The notes below the pieces were generated by a model that saw only the letters and a list, made by a program, of their open reading frames with translations, ran no database searches and was not told the DNA's origin. 64,000 bases of DNA from Magnolia sinica. Its lineage: Eukaryota > Streptophyta > Magnoliopsida > Magnoliales > Magnoliaceae. The stretch is taken from assembly GCF_029962835.1 (NCBI RefSeq), contig NC_080583.1, forward strand, positions 2,108,001-2,172,000. The letters are read 5' to 3'. Below, piece after piece: positions 11,579-22,605 of the stretch (position 1 is the stretch's first letter; every line of letters begins with the position of its first letter). The position numbers and the translations under genes are program-made.

Positions 11579-12667
11579 CAATAATGATACCCATGATCGG
11601 CTATATATTTATAATAATGATACTCATGATCGGCTTGAGAGACAATGATACGTTCATTACCCAATCGGGAATGAACTTTGTAGCGAGATGGTTGATAAGG
11701 TGACAGCTTGTTCATGATCTTGATAGGAACCAAGCAAGTGACAAGATAGACTTGAATCGACTATACGTCCGTTATATGGTATGGACCAAACTTTGTGGCA
11801 AGATGGCCGACGGAATCACGTCACACATAGCAGCAGTAAAGCCCCACATAGCCTTTTGTTTGAAACTGAACGATCTTCCTTGCGATCTAATAGGATGTCG
11901 TGGATGAAAGGTAGAAAGATAAACTAAAAACTAAGGGCCGATACTATGAGTAACGATAGGATTAAACTAAAATAAATAAATAAAAAGATGAATATCCATG
12001 GTGGATAAATAAATAAAGTTGTATTTGGTTATGTTAACATGAGGTTTGGAACTCTTCATGGAGTGTTATTTATATAGGCTTCTGGGAGGTAGTGGTGTTA
12101 CGTAGTTTCAGTATCGTGAAGTATTTTGATGATCGGTTGTAGAAATCTCTTTAATTTTTTCACATCCCTGCGGCTTATTGCATACGTTCACATGTATAAG
12201 AGATATACTCTCACACGTGGCTCAGCTGAAGTCCTCACGTATATGGACTACTACATTGAAAAGTTATTGTGATCCTTAAGTCGCTTGATGTTGGCATCCG
12301 TAGAGAGTTACTTTTGATAGAGATTTCCTTTGGTGGGATTTTGATATTTAACATCGAGAGAAAAACTTGCCTTAAGGATACTCTTAGGTTTTCACAGAGT
12401 AATTTTGATAAAACTCTAAGTATATATATATAATAATCTCTCTCTTACATGCGTATCTCTAATTTATCTTAAAGTTATTTATACCACATATATCAAGGCT
12501 AACACACAATGTCTTCTAAATTATTTGATATGACCGTACCAAATCAGATGTAAACAATGACAAATATCTGAGGTAAATAGTGATGAGTGGCACAAATAAA
12601 ATTTCGATTATTATACGCGTGGTGGTTTCCCAGTGGCGAATGTAATTATGCTAAAAATGGGTGCACA
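11158..12667. other. Copy-1-specific insertion of about 1.5 kb, content unrecognised
   Basis: Copy 2 reads directly from 'atttgatactctgg' into 'cagaatgtgaggg' (49,211-49,239), whereas copy 1 has these two pieces 1.5 kb apart. The inserted DNA has a GT microsatellite, two 'atgatcggct' repeats at 11,594 and 11,627, and no convincing ORF or terminal repeat. Confidence 0.6.
11539..11576. repeat. (GT)n microsatellite
   Basis: About 18 GT units, preceded by a short alternating CG/CA run (gcgcgcgcacgc) with Z-DNA-like alternation. Confidence 0.95.
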
Positions 12668-13640
12668 CAGAATGTGAGGGATGATGCTCATGCAGCTAGA
12701 AATTTTGCAGAAATTGCAAACGTGGCATACAGGGAGCTAGGTGCACTAGACTTTCATAAGAAGCTAGTTGCGTGTGAGAAGTTATGCAGTTGGGCCCACC
12801 TCGAAAAGACCAAATTGAGAAAATCCAGCCGATTGCTCAGTTAAGTGGGCCCCAACCATCATACAGATGTTTTAAAATAAGTCTGGAGGGGCACAAATGC
12901 AATGAGCAGAAGTACACTATTGGACGGTTGGCAGTGTCCTAGCATGTTTTTGACGTGGCAAACTGTCGGTGGTGGGGCCTTCTGGATGAATGGTTCAGAT
13001 CATCACTGGCGGATGCTATGTACAGTAGGATCCAATGCAGTGTAGTTTAGATCTTCTAGTGTAAAAATAGAAAACTCATTGGTGGGCCACAGTATATAGT
13101 TTCAGACTTCCCACTTTATCTGATGTCGCATTCAAACCCAGTAAAAGATTGGTGGGCCGTTCCACCACCGCAATTGATGGTCCGAATCAATCTCGAGCTG
13201 CGGCACTACAAGTTGATCAAGTCGATGCCTGTGGGCCTCACCACGTGATGGGCTATATTGGTGGTTTGCACGGTTCTTATGGATGGGCCATACAAGATCC
13301 CAAAATCTAACCATTCATCAGATACTAATTATCTATTTCAACTCATCAGCTCACAAGGGACGTACATCCATGCCTACTGGAGAAGTGCTCATCATCACCG
13401 TGAATTGACTTCATGGATGGTGTAGATGGTGGCAAACTGCCACTTATACAAAAACTAGTGTTGCATAAGGTGGTCCCTATGTGAAGATGATGATACGCAA
13501 AATCCGAGCTAGATCACTTACTTAGGTGGGCCACTTCTGTAGGAAAGGATTGGAGGGTGTATAATAACTTGCCGAGTTCAAATTCAACATAGACCACGCG
13601 TCACACCTGATGAGTCTTCCCTTTTTAAGTTGACACGTGC
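12668..13640. repeat. Duplicated non-coding block, pairs with 49,227-50,200
   Basis: Shares long stretches with the right-hand copy: 'gggcccacctcgaa.agacc', 'attggacggttggcagtgtc', 'ggcctcaccacgtgatgggc' and 'ggcccatgcttatggatggg'-like phrases. Neither copy keeps an open frame across the block, so the short ORFs at 12,587-12,844 and 13,132-13,314 are not conserved as proteins. Confidence 0.8.
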
Positions 13641-13699
13641 CAGATTGCGTGGTGTTCCAAAGGCCACCAGCTTCGGTGGTGTGTTGATGTCACCAAGTT

Positions 13700-14240
13700 C
13701 TGTGGGCCCCACAACGAGGTATGCATTATCGTTATAATGCTTGAGCCCAAAACTAAGACATTTCCAAAACTCAAGTGGACCACACTAAACAAAGCAGTAG
13801 GGAATTGGACGCCTACAATTGAAACCTTTATGACAGTCATAGAAGTTTTGAATCAATCTGATGTTTGTTTTTTTTACCTTCATCCAGGTCTGTGTGACCT
13901 TATCAACAGATTGGATGGAAAATAAACATCATGGTGGGCCACACGAATATTTTAGTGGTGGAATTTATTGTCCCACTGCTATCTGTGGTCACTTGAGCTT
14001 TTGATATGACTCATTTTTGGGCTCATGTTTTAAAATGGTTTCACCACTTGGATGTATATCATGGTGAAATCTTGAAGGTGAAGTTTATTTATCATCCATC
14101 CAGCTTGTTCATAATATCAAATAGACTTCATTGAAGAAAGAAATAAATAAATATCACTTGATCCAAAACTTTTGAAGCCCATCAAGTTTTCAATGGTAAT
14201 AGTTGAATTCCTACCGCTGTTCTTAGCTGGGAATGGGCAG
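13700..14240. mobile_element. Foldback MITE, family A, composite copy
   Basis: Begins 'gtgggccccacaacgaggta' and contains the core 'aagtggaccacact', the loop 'ttcatccaggtctgtgtgac' and the mirrored arm 'tgtggtcacttgagcttt'. From about 14,050 a second partial arm ('atccaaaacttttgaagccc') follows, so two copies have been joined or nested. Confidence 0.7.
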
Positions 14241-14254
14241 GAGCTTTGAGTGGC

Positions 14255-14650
14255 CATCGTAATGTATGGGTCTTATCCACACCATCCATTCATTTTTTCA
14301 TATCATTTTAGTATATAAGCCCATAAATGAGGCAGATCAAAGACTCAAGTAGACTACAAAAGAGGATTAAGCTCTTAATGTTGGAAACTTCTTGGGAGTC
14401 ATGGAAGTTTTGTAAGGAGCTGATATTTGTGTTCTCTTCATCCAAATTTATGTAACTTTATGAATAGGTTAGATGGCAAATAAATATCATGGCGGGCTTC
14501 AAAAAAGTTTCAATTGTGAGAATCGTTGCTTCCTGTGGTGTGGTCTCCATTGTATCTGCCTCATTTTTGGGATTATATCCTAAAATGATATGAAAAAATA
14601 GATGGACAGTGTGGATAACACCCATACATCATGGTGGCCCTCAAAGATCT
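14255..14650. mobile_element. Foldback MITE, family A
   Basis: The left arm starts 'gggtcttatccacaccatcc' and the right arm ends 'acacccatacatcatggtgg'. The core accacac motif is decayed, but the mirrored 'tgtggtgtggtctcc' remains. Confidence 0.75.
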
Positions 14651-14699
14651 TGCCCATTACTAGCCGGAGACTAATGGGGTAGGACGCAATCCATGTCCA

Positions 14700-15215
14700 T
14701 TTCTTGTGGTGTGATCTACCTAGATCTGATACATTTTTGGGCTCATTCCCTAAAATTTTCTAGTAAAATGAAAAGATGGTGTGGATAAAACACAGACATC
14801 ATGGTGGGGCGTACAAAGCTTTGACATCACCTAGCTTGCTGGAGTTGGGATCACCAGCCAAGCCTTGTCTTGGATTGGCTACTCACCCTGCCACTAGCCA
14901 ATGGCTAGTGGTCGGTTCTTTGTGGGCCCAACGTGATGTATGTCTCTCATCCATTCCGTCCATCTATCTTTCTAGATAATTTTATAATATGAACCGTGTG
15001 GATAAAATACATACATCATGGTAGGGTCCACAAAGCTTTGACATCAACTAGCTTGCTGGAGTTTGGATCACCAGCCAAACCGTGTCCCGAAAACAGATTG
15101 GCTACTCACCCTGCCATTAGCCAATGGCTACTGGTCGGTGCTTTGTGGGCCCCAACGTGATGTATGTCTCTCATCCATTCTGTCCATCCATTTTTCCAAA
15201 TAATTTTATAATATG
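14700..15215. repeat. Direct repeat of about 200 bp made of MITE termini
   Basis: The segments at about 14,800-14,965 and 15,012-15,195 share 'caaagctttgacatca.cta', 'gcttgctggagtt.ggatca', 'ggctactcaccctgcca' and 'gtgatgtatgtctctcatcc'. This looks like unequal recombination between ends of neighbouring MITEs. A fragment of a right arm precedes the first unit. Confidence 0.75.
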
Positions 15216-15550
15216 AACCCAAAATTGAGGTAGATGAAATCTCAAGTGGGCTACATGGCGTTGATTGAACTCACACGTTAACAAGTTCTCGAGGCTACAA
15301 AAGTTTTGGATTAAGCTGGTATTTGTTTTTTGCCTTCATCTAAGTATGTGTGTCCTAATCTAAATGTTGAATGTTAAATAAATATTACAATGGGCCCTAG
15401 GAGGTTTTTAATGGTAGACATTCAATTACTACTATTTTCTCATGGTGTATTCCACCTAAGATTTTGATCTACCTCATTTATAATATATATAGTATTAAAA
15501 TAATGTTTAAAAATGGATGGACGTTGTGGATAAAACACATAGATCATAGA
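15143..15550. mobile_element. Foldback MITE, family A
   Basis: Contains 'tttgtgggccccaacgtgat', 'gtggacttc'-type decay of the core, 'agttttggattaagctggta', 'caatgggccctaggaggttt' and a right terminus 'gtggataaaacacatagatc'. Confidence 0.75.
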
Positions 15551-15569
15551 CCACTGGCCACTATAGATG

Positions 15570-16075
15570 TACACGAGTTGAGCTCTCGGCTTGGCCACTA
15601 GCTGACCCAGCTCGAACTTGGCTCGGCTCGGTCCTTGAGCTTGCTTGGCCAGCTTAGCTCGGCTCGATCAACAGCTCGGGCCAATTCAAGCCGAATTCAC
15701 CTATGCAACATTTTTACAAACTCATGAATTGCACTTTCAAATTTTCGCTGTATGTAAAATAGTAGCAACGATTTTACATATATTTTATTAAACACCGGTA
15801 TTTATTTCATATACATACCTATCTTGCCACTAGCTCGATACATCATTGAATCATTTCATCAAACACTCAATAAGCATCATCAATATCAAAGTAACTTAGT
15901 TACTAAATTAGTTCTATCCAGGTTCAATTCAAGCTAGGCCTAGATCTGAGTTGAGTTAAGTTTGAGCAAGCTTGAGCCCGATTTAAAAATTTTCAACCTA
16001 AAATAATTCCGCCCAACTCGGATTGAACACAGTTTCGAGCCGAGTGGAGTAGAACTTTTTCAAGCCGAGCTAACA
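15570..16075. mobile_element. Probable hAT-like MITE fragment ('GAGCTCGGCTCG'-rich)
   Basis: Begins 'tagatgtacacgagttgagc' and consists of repeated 'gctcggctcgg', 'cgagccgag' and 'gagcttgagcc' words, as in the elements at 19,512 and 46,321. The mirrored right terminus is missing, so the element is truncated or diverged. Confidence 0.5.
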
Positions 16076-16660
16076 CACTTCCCGTACGGCCTTACGTGGC
16101 CACAGTAGCCAAACCGCGTCCGCGTGTCCTCCACGATGGGATAGGAATCATTGCTTTTTATATCGTGTTCAGCAAGAAAAAGAGGTAGGCCACGTAAGCT
16201 CCAAAGGTAACTGATTGAAAATTGAAAGGACATCGAACGTATAGGACAATTCCTCGGGAGTTTAACTGAGTGGAGAATCATTGCTAGCTTTACACGTGTA
16301 TGTTGGCATGTACGTATGTTACACTTGCCTTGATGTGGACGATCATGGCCGTGGAACATTAGAATGATTTATTAATTTCATGGCCGTGTAAAAGTAGGAA
16401 ATAGTAGACAGGAAATGATAGACAGACATCCACCGTAGAACTAGCGTACGTGTTATTCAAAACCATCCGAATTGTGGGCCACGTTTGGGATGGGGCATAA
16501 TCAATAGTTGTCTTATCTCGAGAATTACTGTCAAATTATAATTAAATTAAATTATTTAGTTATTAAATATGCTTTAATTGCATCGAACTAAGTATATAAG
16601 TGTTAGGGAAGAAACTTTCTAAGTTGGATTGGGGGCATTTAGATGATTTGGATGTTTACA
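16076..16660. repeat. Duplicated non-coding block, pairs with about 51,020-51,465
   Basis: Shares 'cttgatgtggacgatcatg', 'tgatttattaatttcat', 'ttattcaaaacc.tccgaat' and 'gtgggccac.tttgggatgg' with copy 2. The site 'gcatttagatg' at about 16,638 is the empty version of the Tourist insertion site in copy 2. Confidence 0.8.
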
Positions 16661-16663
16661 TTT

Positions 16664-16985
16664 ACAAAAATCACTTATATTAGAAAATCCTAATTGCCAA
16701 TTCAATGATTAGTCAAATAGATAACCATATTAATCCAGATTATCATGCAAATGGTTCAATCATTCATCTAAATTGTCTATCATATGTCCTAACCTTTATT
16801 ACCAGTCATTATTTTAAAAAAATAATCACTTTTGTCAAATAATCTCAACACCCATTTAATAGTTATAGAAATAGATTATCTGGATTGATATCACAAATAG
16901 TCCAATCATTGACCTAAATTATCCATAGGTCAGTCCCGCCTTTGTTACCCATATTGAAGCAATTAAAACTATTGTTGATCACATG
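16664..16985. repeat. Two units of a roughly 142-bp tandem repeat
   Basis: Units start 'aaaatcactt' at about 16,665 and 16,823 and carry 'ggttcaatcatt..tctaaa' and 'atccat' words. Copy 2 has about ten units (52,568-53,870). The rest of the interval to 17,279 holds no gene. Confidence 0.7.
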
Positions 16986-17279
16986 ATGCGACTAAACTAC
17001 CGTCCTAGTAACCTGCTACCAAAACCAAAGGCTCATTTAATACCAATGGCACACGGAATATGTGAGTATTGTATGTAATAAAAGGAAAGAAGATCACAAG
17101 AAAAAAAAATTCAAAATCACAACAATACAAGAACATATAATATATGTGATGCACCGGTTATATAATATATGTGATGCACCAGTTGGGTTATATCAACCAA
17201 TAATCCAACAAAGAAAATTTACTATAATTAGGAGAGATTACAAAAAAATAAGAAAGGAGATGGTGGGAATAGAATGCCT

Positions 17280-17575
17280 AATGTTAAAATTTTCTTTAAG
17301 ACCACAAAAATTTTGGATCAAGTTGATATTTGTGTATACCCTTCATACATATTAGTGTTATCTTATGAACAGGTTAGATGATAGATACACATTTTTGTAG
17401 GCCATACGAAGGTTTCAATTTTGAATGGTGGATGTCATCAACCCCCCTTTGTTTCTTGTGGTGTGGTCCACTTGAGCTTCTAATATGCCTCATATTTGGG
17501 CTCACGCCCTATAATGAGATCTAATATGGATGGATGGTGTAGATCACATATATACATCATTGTGACCCATCCCCC
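17280..17575. mobile_element. Foldback MITE, family A, right half only
   Basis: Starts in the loop ('aaaattttggatcaagttga') and runs through 'tgtggtgtggtccacttgag' to 'atatatacatcattgtgacc'. The left arm is absent. Confidence 0.75.
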
Positions 17576-17704
17576 TTCCATTTTATGCTTTTAAGGCGTA
17601 GGGGTAATCACTGAGGTATTTTCCTCTTAAACAAATACCCTTGAAAAGCAATTATTAAGTATTTACTAGTATTTACAAATGTAATTGAAAAAACAAACAC
17701 CCCT

Positions 17705-18960
17705 CCCCGCATAAGATATGAGAAATCCTTATTGGTTAGAGTGAAATTCTATCATACTTTTAAAAATCTAAAGTACTTATTTTTGGGCGTCGCAATATCT
17801 CGTAAGCATTTAAACCATTGAGATTTTTCATGTCTATTATCCTCTAAACAACAGAATCATGAGAGTAAATGGCATTCAAATGCTCGGGCATTCAAATGCA
17901 CCTTAAAGTTATTGTGTTAGTAGGATTAAGATATAGAGTGAACACTTTTGTATATAAGGGGCTAGGCTAGCATATACACAAAATTAAGCTCTTTCTCTCC
18001 CCCCTTATTTTTCAAATAAAGTAATTTTTGGTCTATTCTCTCTCTCTTATATTGTTATCTCTTCTTTCTTCTTGTCCAAGGATGCCAAGACCACTCTCTT
18101 CATAGCTTTGCTTGTGTGATGTTTTACATGGTACTAAAGCCCCGTGGGTAAGTAGATTAGTCATGCTTTGAGTTTTTTTCAATTTTATTGTGTTATTTAA
18201 CTTTCTTTATATTTTTTTTCTAGTTTTGGTGTACTCGATCACATCAACATTGAGTGTTATTGTTTTCAAAGTTCTCATGATAAAGAATTGTGAAAAATTA
18301 AGAGTTTGGTTGCGAAGCATTTGATAGGCCAAGGGCTTTTAGGATATTGTCCATGGTAGGGATCTCAAAAGGACAATGGATCAAGTGGGCTTGCAAATTG
18401 AAGGAAGACTTATTAGAAGGCTATATATATGATCATATTTCTTATAAGTCTGATACTCTTTCTTATGTTAAAGAATTAGATTCAGTAAAAGAAGCATGCA
18501 ATACTTTGCCACTGCGCATGAAAAAGTGAGCGGTGTTGGGAATATGCTTTTGAAAGTATAATTAAGAGTGATCAAGCAATACAACTTTGTATGGGAATAT
18601 GCTTTTGAAAGTAGAATTAAGAGTGATCAAGCAACACAACAACTTTGTAGTGGAGTTTTCTCCAAAAGTGGGAGATTTATGTAATAAGATAAAGAGAGTA
18701 GATTTGAAGATGGAAAATGACACTAGAGTAGTGATCGTGAAAAAAAAATTATAAATTGAATTTCATGTTATGAGAGTGGTAATTCAACAAAATAAATCCA
18801 TTTATAAAGGATGGTAAGGTTGAAGCCTAAAATAATTCTAAAATAGTGGAGATAACTAATGATGTTTTATTTTTCTAATTACATTATCAAATATATAAAA
18901 GAGCGAGAAGTCTTAGCATAAGAAGGAATTCTCAAAAATTTCAATCCACTTGAGTTTTGG
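17705..18960 (+). mobile_element. Old LTR-retrotransposon remnant shared by both duplication copies
   Basis: The stretch ending 'gatgttttaca' at 18,128 is followed by TGGTACTAAAGCCC, which resembles the plant initiator tRNA-Met primer site (TGGTATCAGAGCC) with a few changes. Upstream are a TATA-like 'gtatataagggg' at about 17,950 and CT-rich leader sequence. Downstream, an open stretch of about 60 codons (18,347-18,529) with many Lys and Asp residues could be a gag relic, but I see no zinc knuckle. The block pairs with 53,875-55,260, so it predates the duplication. In copy 2 the primer site is deleted. Confidence 0.45.
18541..18655. repeat. Direct duplication of about 57 bp, copy 1 only
   Basis: 'ggaatatgcttttgaaagta' is followed by '.aattaagagtgatcaagca' twice in a row, separated only by 'tacaactttgtat'. 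The corresponding place in copy 2 (about 54,855-54,920) has a single copy. Confidence 0.85.
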
Positions 18961-19082
18961 ATCTTCCTCATTTTCAAGATCGCATCATCAATATGAGTTA
19001 GGGAAACTAGTGCAACCCACTCGGGAGCACTTGACCGCTTCCGATCTTCTCACCAGAATCTTCTGCAAAATGAATGGAGTTT

Positions 19083-20030
19083 GGCTAGTGAGCAGCCACT
19101 AGCCAAGTGGCTAGTGGTTAGTGCTCAGTGGGCCACACCATAATGTATGTGTTTTATTCATGTGTCCATCCATTTTTACATATCATTTTAGGGCTTGATG
19201 CCATAAATGAGGGAGATCTAAATCTCAAGTGGACCACACTAGTGGTAATTGAATGTCCACCATTAGAAACCTCCTAAGGCCATTGTAATGTTTATTTGAT
19301 ATCCAACACATTGATTAGTTCATAGAGACCTGGATGAAGGGAAAAACCAGATATCAACTTAGATCCAAAACTTTTGTAGCCTTCAAGAAGTTTTTACTGG
19401 TGGTTGTTCAATCAATAGTGTGTGGTCCACTAGATATTTGGATCTCTCTCATTTTTTAGCTCATACTATAAAATAATCTGAAAAAAATGGATGAACAACA
19501 TAAATGAAACATAGGGCTATCAATCGGCTAGGTAGTCCCGATGGCCTTGGGCTTGGCCAGTATTGGGCTGAGTTTGGGGTGGTATATGAGGCCTGACAGT
19601 CCGGCTCAGACTTAAATTAGGAGCGTGATTGTAAATCGGTCTGGACTCCAGCTTAGCTCCCCAAAAGCTCATAAACTTAGCCCAACTCGATTGGTCTTTT
19701 CTAAACCTAATTGTCTCCCTTTTCTTTCAATTTCTCTCCCTCTTACATGAGGAGCATCAAAATATCATTTATCTATAGAGCTATTCAAGGCTAGGGCTTA
19801 GGCGGACTCAGGTCGAGCTTTTTGTAAATGTCCTGGGCCGGACTCAAGCTGAACTATTTCAGCCCATCACAAGCCCAAGCTGGATTTGAGCTTATGTTCA
19901 GAATTGCAGAGTCGGCTTAGACAGAGCTCGGACAACCCTAACCTGGCCCATTGACAACCCTAATAAAACACATACATCACCGTGGCACCTCGTTGCACCG
20001 ACTACTAGTGATTGGGTAGTGTTTCCTCGC
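19083..20030. mobile_element. Foldback MITE, family A, interrupted by a hAT MITE
   Basis: Outer ends are 'ggctagtgagcagccactag' on the left and 'gactactagtgattggg' on the right. The body shows 'tctcaagtggaccacac', 'gagacctggatgaaggg', 'atccaaaacttttgtagcc' and 'tgtgtggtccactag'. The right arm is split at 19,511 and resumes with 'acacatacatcaccgtgg' after 19,970. Confidence 0.8.
19512..19962. mobile_element. hAT-type MITE (451 bp) nested in the family A MITE
   Basis: Termini TAGGGCTATCAAT on the left and ATTGACAACCCTA-like on the right are inverted. They are flanked by 8-bp near-identical sequences, ATGAAACA (19,504-19,511) and ATAAAACA (19,963-19,970), 7 of 8 matching. An 8-bp target duplication with TAGGG ends is diagnostic of the hAT superfamily. 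The interior is rich in 'gggctcagactt' and 'gcccaagctgg' words and has no transposase. Confidence 0.8.
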
Positions 20031-20062
20031 GAAATAGTCTAAACCCAACTAGGGCTGTAGAA

Positions 20063-20566
20063 GGACGGCGATTCCCGCCAAAGCCTTTGGCATGAACTTC
20101 CATTGGTGGGAAGGTAGGTGGGGCCCACCATGATGTTTATAAGAAATCCACCATGTCCACCAGTTTTGTAAGATTATTTTAGATGATGGCCTAAAAATAA
20201 TCTAAATTCAAAACTCAAGTGAGCCCTAAATTAGGAAAATGTGTGCTGATAAATTCCTACCATTGAAACCTTCCCGGGGTCCACCGTGTTATTTATACAC
20301 CACTAGTAAGGTAATTCCTAATAGGATGAACTGAAAACATAAAAATTATCCTGATTCAAATCTTCTATAACACCGTGCATATTTCCATGGTGGACATTTA
20401 ATCCTTTGTGGTGCGGTTCATCTGAGTTTTGAATTTCGTCAGCTCTTATGACAATGTCCTAACGTGACCTTGCAAAACTGTCGTACTAGTGAATATTATG
20501 TAAACGTAACGGTGGCCATTACCTAACTTCCGTAGGAACTTTCCGTTTGCAGGAAATCCTCGTCCC
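20063..20566. mobile_element. Mutator-like MITE, family B (same family as 47,915-48,439)
   Basis: The left terminus GGACGGCGATTCCCGCCAAA and the right terminus 'aggaaatcctcgtcc' are inverted. The body carries 'ggggcccaccatgatgttta', 'ttcctaccattgaaacct', 'cctgattcaaatcttct' and 'tcatctgagttttg', in the order seen at 47,915. I could not confirm a target duplication at this copy. Confidence 0.65.
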
Positions 20567-20578
20567 CCGCCAAAGGGC

Positions 20579-21083
20579 GCTACAGCGCGGAAGGGTAATG
20601 CCTATTAACTCAATACGCTTAAGCGTGACTCTTTGAACCCACCGTGAATTTATGTGTCTTATCCATGCCGTTCATCTGTTTTTATGTATCATTTTAATTT
20701 GAAATCTCATAATTTAATCATATCCAAAGCTCAATTGGACCACACCACAGGAAACAATAGGAATAACGATGTCCACCGTTGAAACCTTCCAAAGACCCAA
20801 AGTGATGTTTATTTGTCATCCAACGTCTTCATAAGGTCACAAATACAGAGACGAAGGGAAAATATAAATATCAGCTTGATACAAAACTAATGTGGCCCAA
20901 GAAGTTTTCAACCGTAGATATTTAATCCACTCTGTTTCCTATGGTGTGATCCATTTGAGCTTTAGATATGATTCAATTTTTGGCTCATGGCCTAAAATGA
21001 TCTGATAAAATTGATGGACGGAGTGGATAAAATAAATAAATTACATTGGGCCCCACGGTTTACTCACTACGCAATCCGCTTCC
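20579..21083. mobile_element. Mutator-like foldback MITE (about 505 bp) with 9-bp target duplication
   Basis: Flanked by CCAAAGGGC (20,570-20,578) and CCAAAGAGC (21,084-21,092), 8 of 9 matching. Copy 2 has the uninterrupted site 'gacgccaaagagcagtg' at about 60,585-60,601. The right terminus is 'tacgcaatccgcttcc'. The left one is decayed ('ggaagggtaatgcc' after a few extra bases). The body contains the 'ttggaccacaccacaggaaa' core and its mirror 'tatggtgtgatccatttgag'. Confidence 0.82.
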
Positions 21084-21092
21084 CCAAAGAGC

Positions 21093-21230
21093 AGTGTAAT
21101 CCCATCACTGTCGGCTCGCCACGTGGGCAACGCTGACCATGGTTAAACACTCTGGAGTAGCCGACAAATACTCGGTTTTCTTCCAAAGTTCAATTCGAGT
21201 GAGAGAGTGAGAGAGCATTAGAACTGAGAA
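21093..21230 (+). promoter_or_regulatory. Putative core promoter of the NAC gene, with conserved G-box
   Basis: CCACGTGG at 21,119-21,126 is a G-box core (bZIP/bHLH site) and is preserved in copy 2 at 60,624-60,631, together with 'accatggttaaacactc' and 'ggagtagcc' downstream. No clear TATA box is seen. A purine-rich GAGAGAG stretch at about 21,200-21,250 marks the probable 5' leader, again in both copies. The transcription start is not determinable from sequence alone. Confidence 0.5.
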
Positions 21231-21289
21231 AGTGAGAAAACAAGAAGAGAAGGGAGCGACCGGAAACTCTTTCGCATTCATAGGTCAGA

Positions 21290-22265
21290 AATTCGATCAG
21301 AAAATGTCCGTTTTTATTTTATTTTATTTTATTTTATTGTGTGTGAATTCTGAAGCATTTATTCTCGAATTTTCGCTTTCTCTATCTTGTTCTCTTGAAT
21401 TTTCGATTTCGAGGTTTGGGTTTGAAGCCATCTGAAGTTCTGTTTAGATTTTGGGATTTTAGGGTTTTTCCAGTCTTTTTAAGTATTTGAATTCTGGAAA
21501 GATTTGAAGAATCTTCTCTAGAATCGAATTTCTCCGTTCGGTGCTGCTACTGGATTCTGCTGTTTCGAGTTCGTTTCTGGATTCGGTTTGGATGGTTTTG
21601 TGGATTTGAAAAATCTTCGTTTTGGGTTTTTTGCTTTTTTTAATCTTTTCCGTCGTTTATTGTTTCAGTTCTTTGAAGATCTTATGTTGTCTTGAGCGAT
21701 TCTTTTGAAGTTACTTTTTCAGTATTTCTTTGATGAATTTGAACCATGTTTTCTTGAAAAAAGAAAAAAATTCCTTTCTAATTTTTGTATATTTTATTTT
21801 TAAAAGAAGATGAATTTGGTATTTGATTTGTATATCCTTGATTTTTTTTTAGCCTTTTTGTAAACGAATTCTCAAGAGGATCCAGGAATCTGGTCTTAAA
21901 GCCTTTCATTTATTTCTCCGTCGTCCAATTCTGTTCATTTCCATCCCTGATTTCAAAATTTTGGGAATTTTATTTGAATTCCAGTATACTTTCTGCAAAT
22001 CTTACATTCTGATAGATGATTACTGAAGAATTTTATTCTCCCTTGAAATGTTATTATCTTTCATCTTCCAAATCTGGGCCGTTCCAAATGTATTCTTACA
22101 GCGAGTGTCTGTCCTCTCTAGGACTTAAAAGGATGGTAGTTTTTCTTCTTCTTCTTCTTCCTAGATTGATTCGACATTTCTGTGTTCTAGTAGTAGTTGT
22201 GAACACGGAATCCATTTCCTTGTTGTCTTTGATTCTTTTGTTGAGTGAATCACCTTACTGATCAG
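21290..22265 (+). repeat. Tandem duplication in the 5' intron, unit 1
   Basis: Runs from 'tgtgaattctgaagcattta' to 'gattcttttgttgagtg'. The same order of landmarks returns in 22,270-26,460: 'gaagttctgtttagattttg', 'aatcttctctagaa', 'aggatccaggaatctgg', 'ccatccctgatttca', 'gtcctctctagga'. Copy 2 has both units too (about 60,810-61,805 and 61,815-62,760), so this duplication is older than the segmental one. Confidence 0.85.
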
Positions 22266-22605
22266 AAAAGGTCCAATTATTTTTATTTTTATTTTTGTGA
22301 ATTCCGAAGCATTTATTCTTGAATGTTCGGTTTCTTGATCTTTTTCTGTTGAATTCAGAATTCAAATTGACCAGATTCATCTACTTTTGGGTCAATTTTG
22401 AGCTTTGGGTTTGAAGGCATCTGAAGTTCTGTTTAGATTTTGGATTTTAGGGTTTTCCACTTCTTTTTAAGTATTTGAATTCTTGAAAGATTTGAAAAAT
22501 CTTCTCTAGAAGCATATATCTATTCTCTACTTCCATAGAATTCTACTGTTTCGAGTTCATTTCTGGATTCAGTTGGGATGCCTTTTTAGAAATTCTGGTT
22601 TTATC

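Noticed and set aside
18347-18529. 60-codon ORF with Lys/Asp content as a real gene
   Set aside because: The ORF is not kept open in the paralogous block at 54,480-54,660 and follows a degenerate primer site. At most it is a gag relic.
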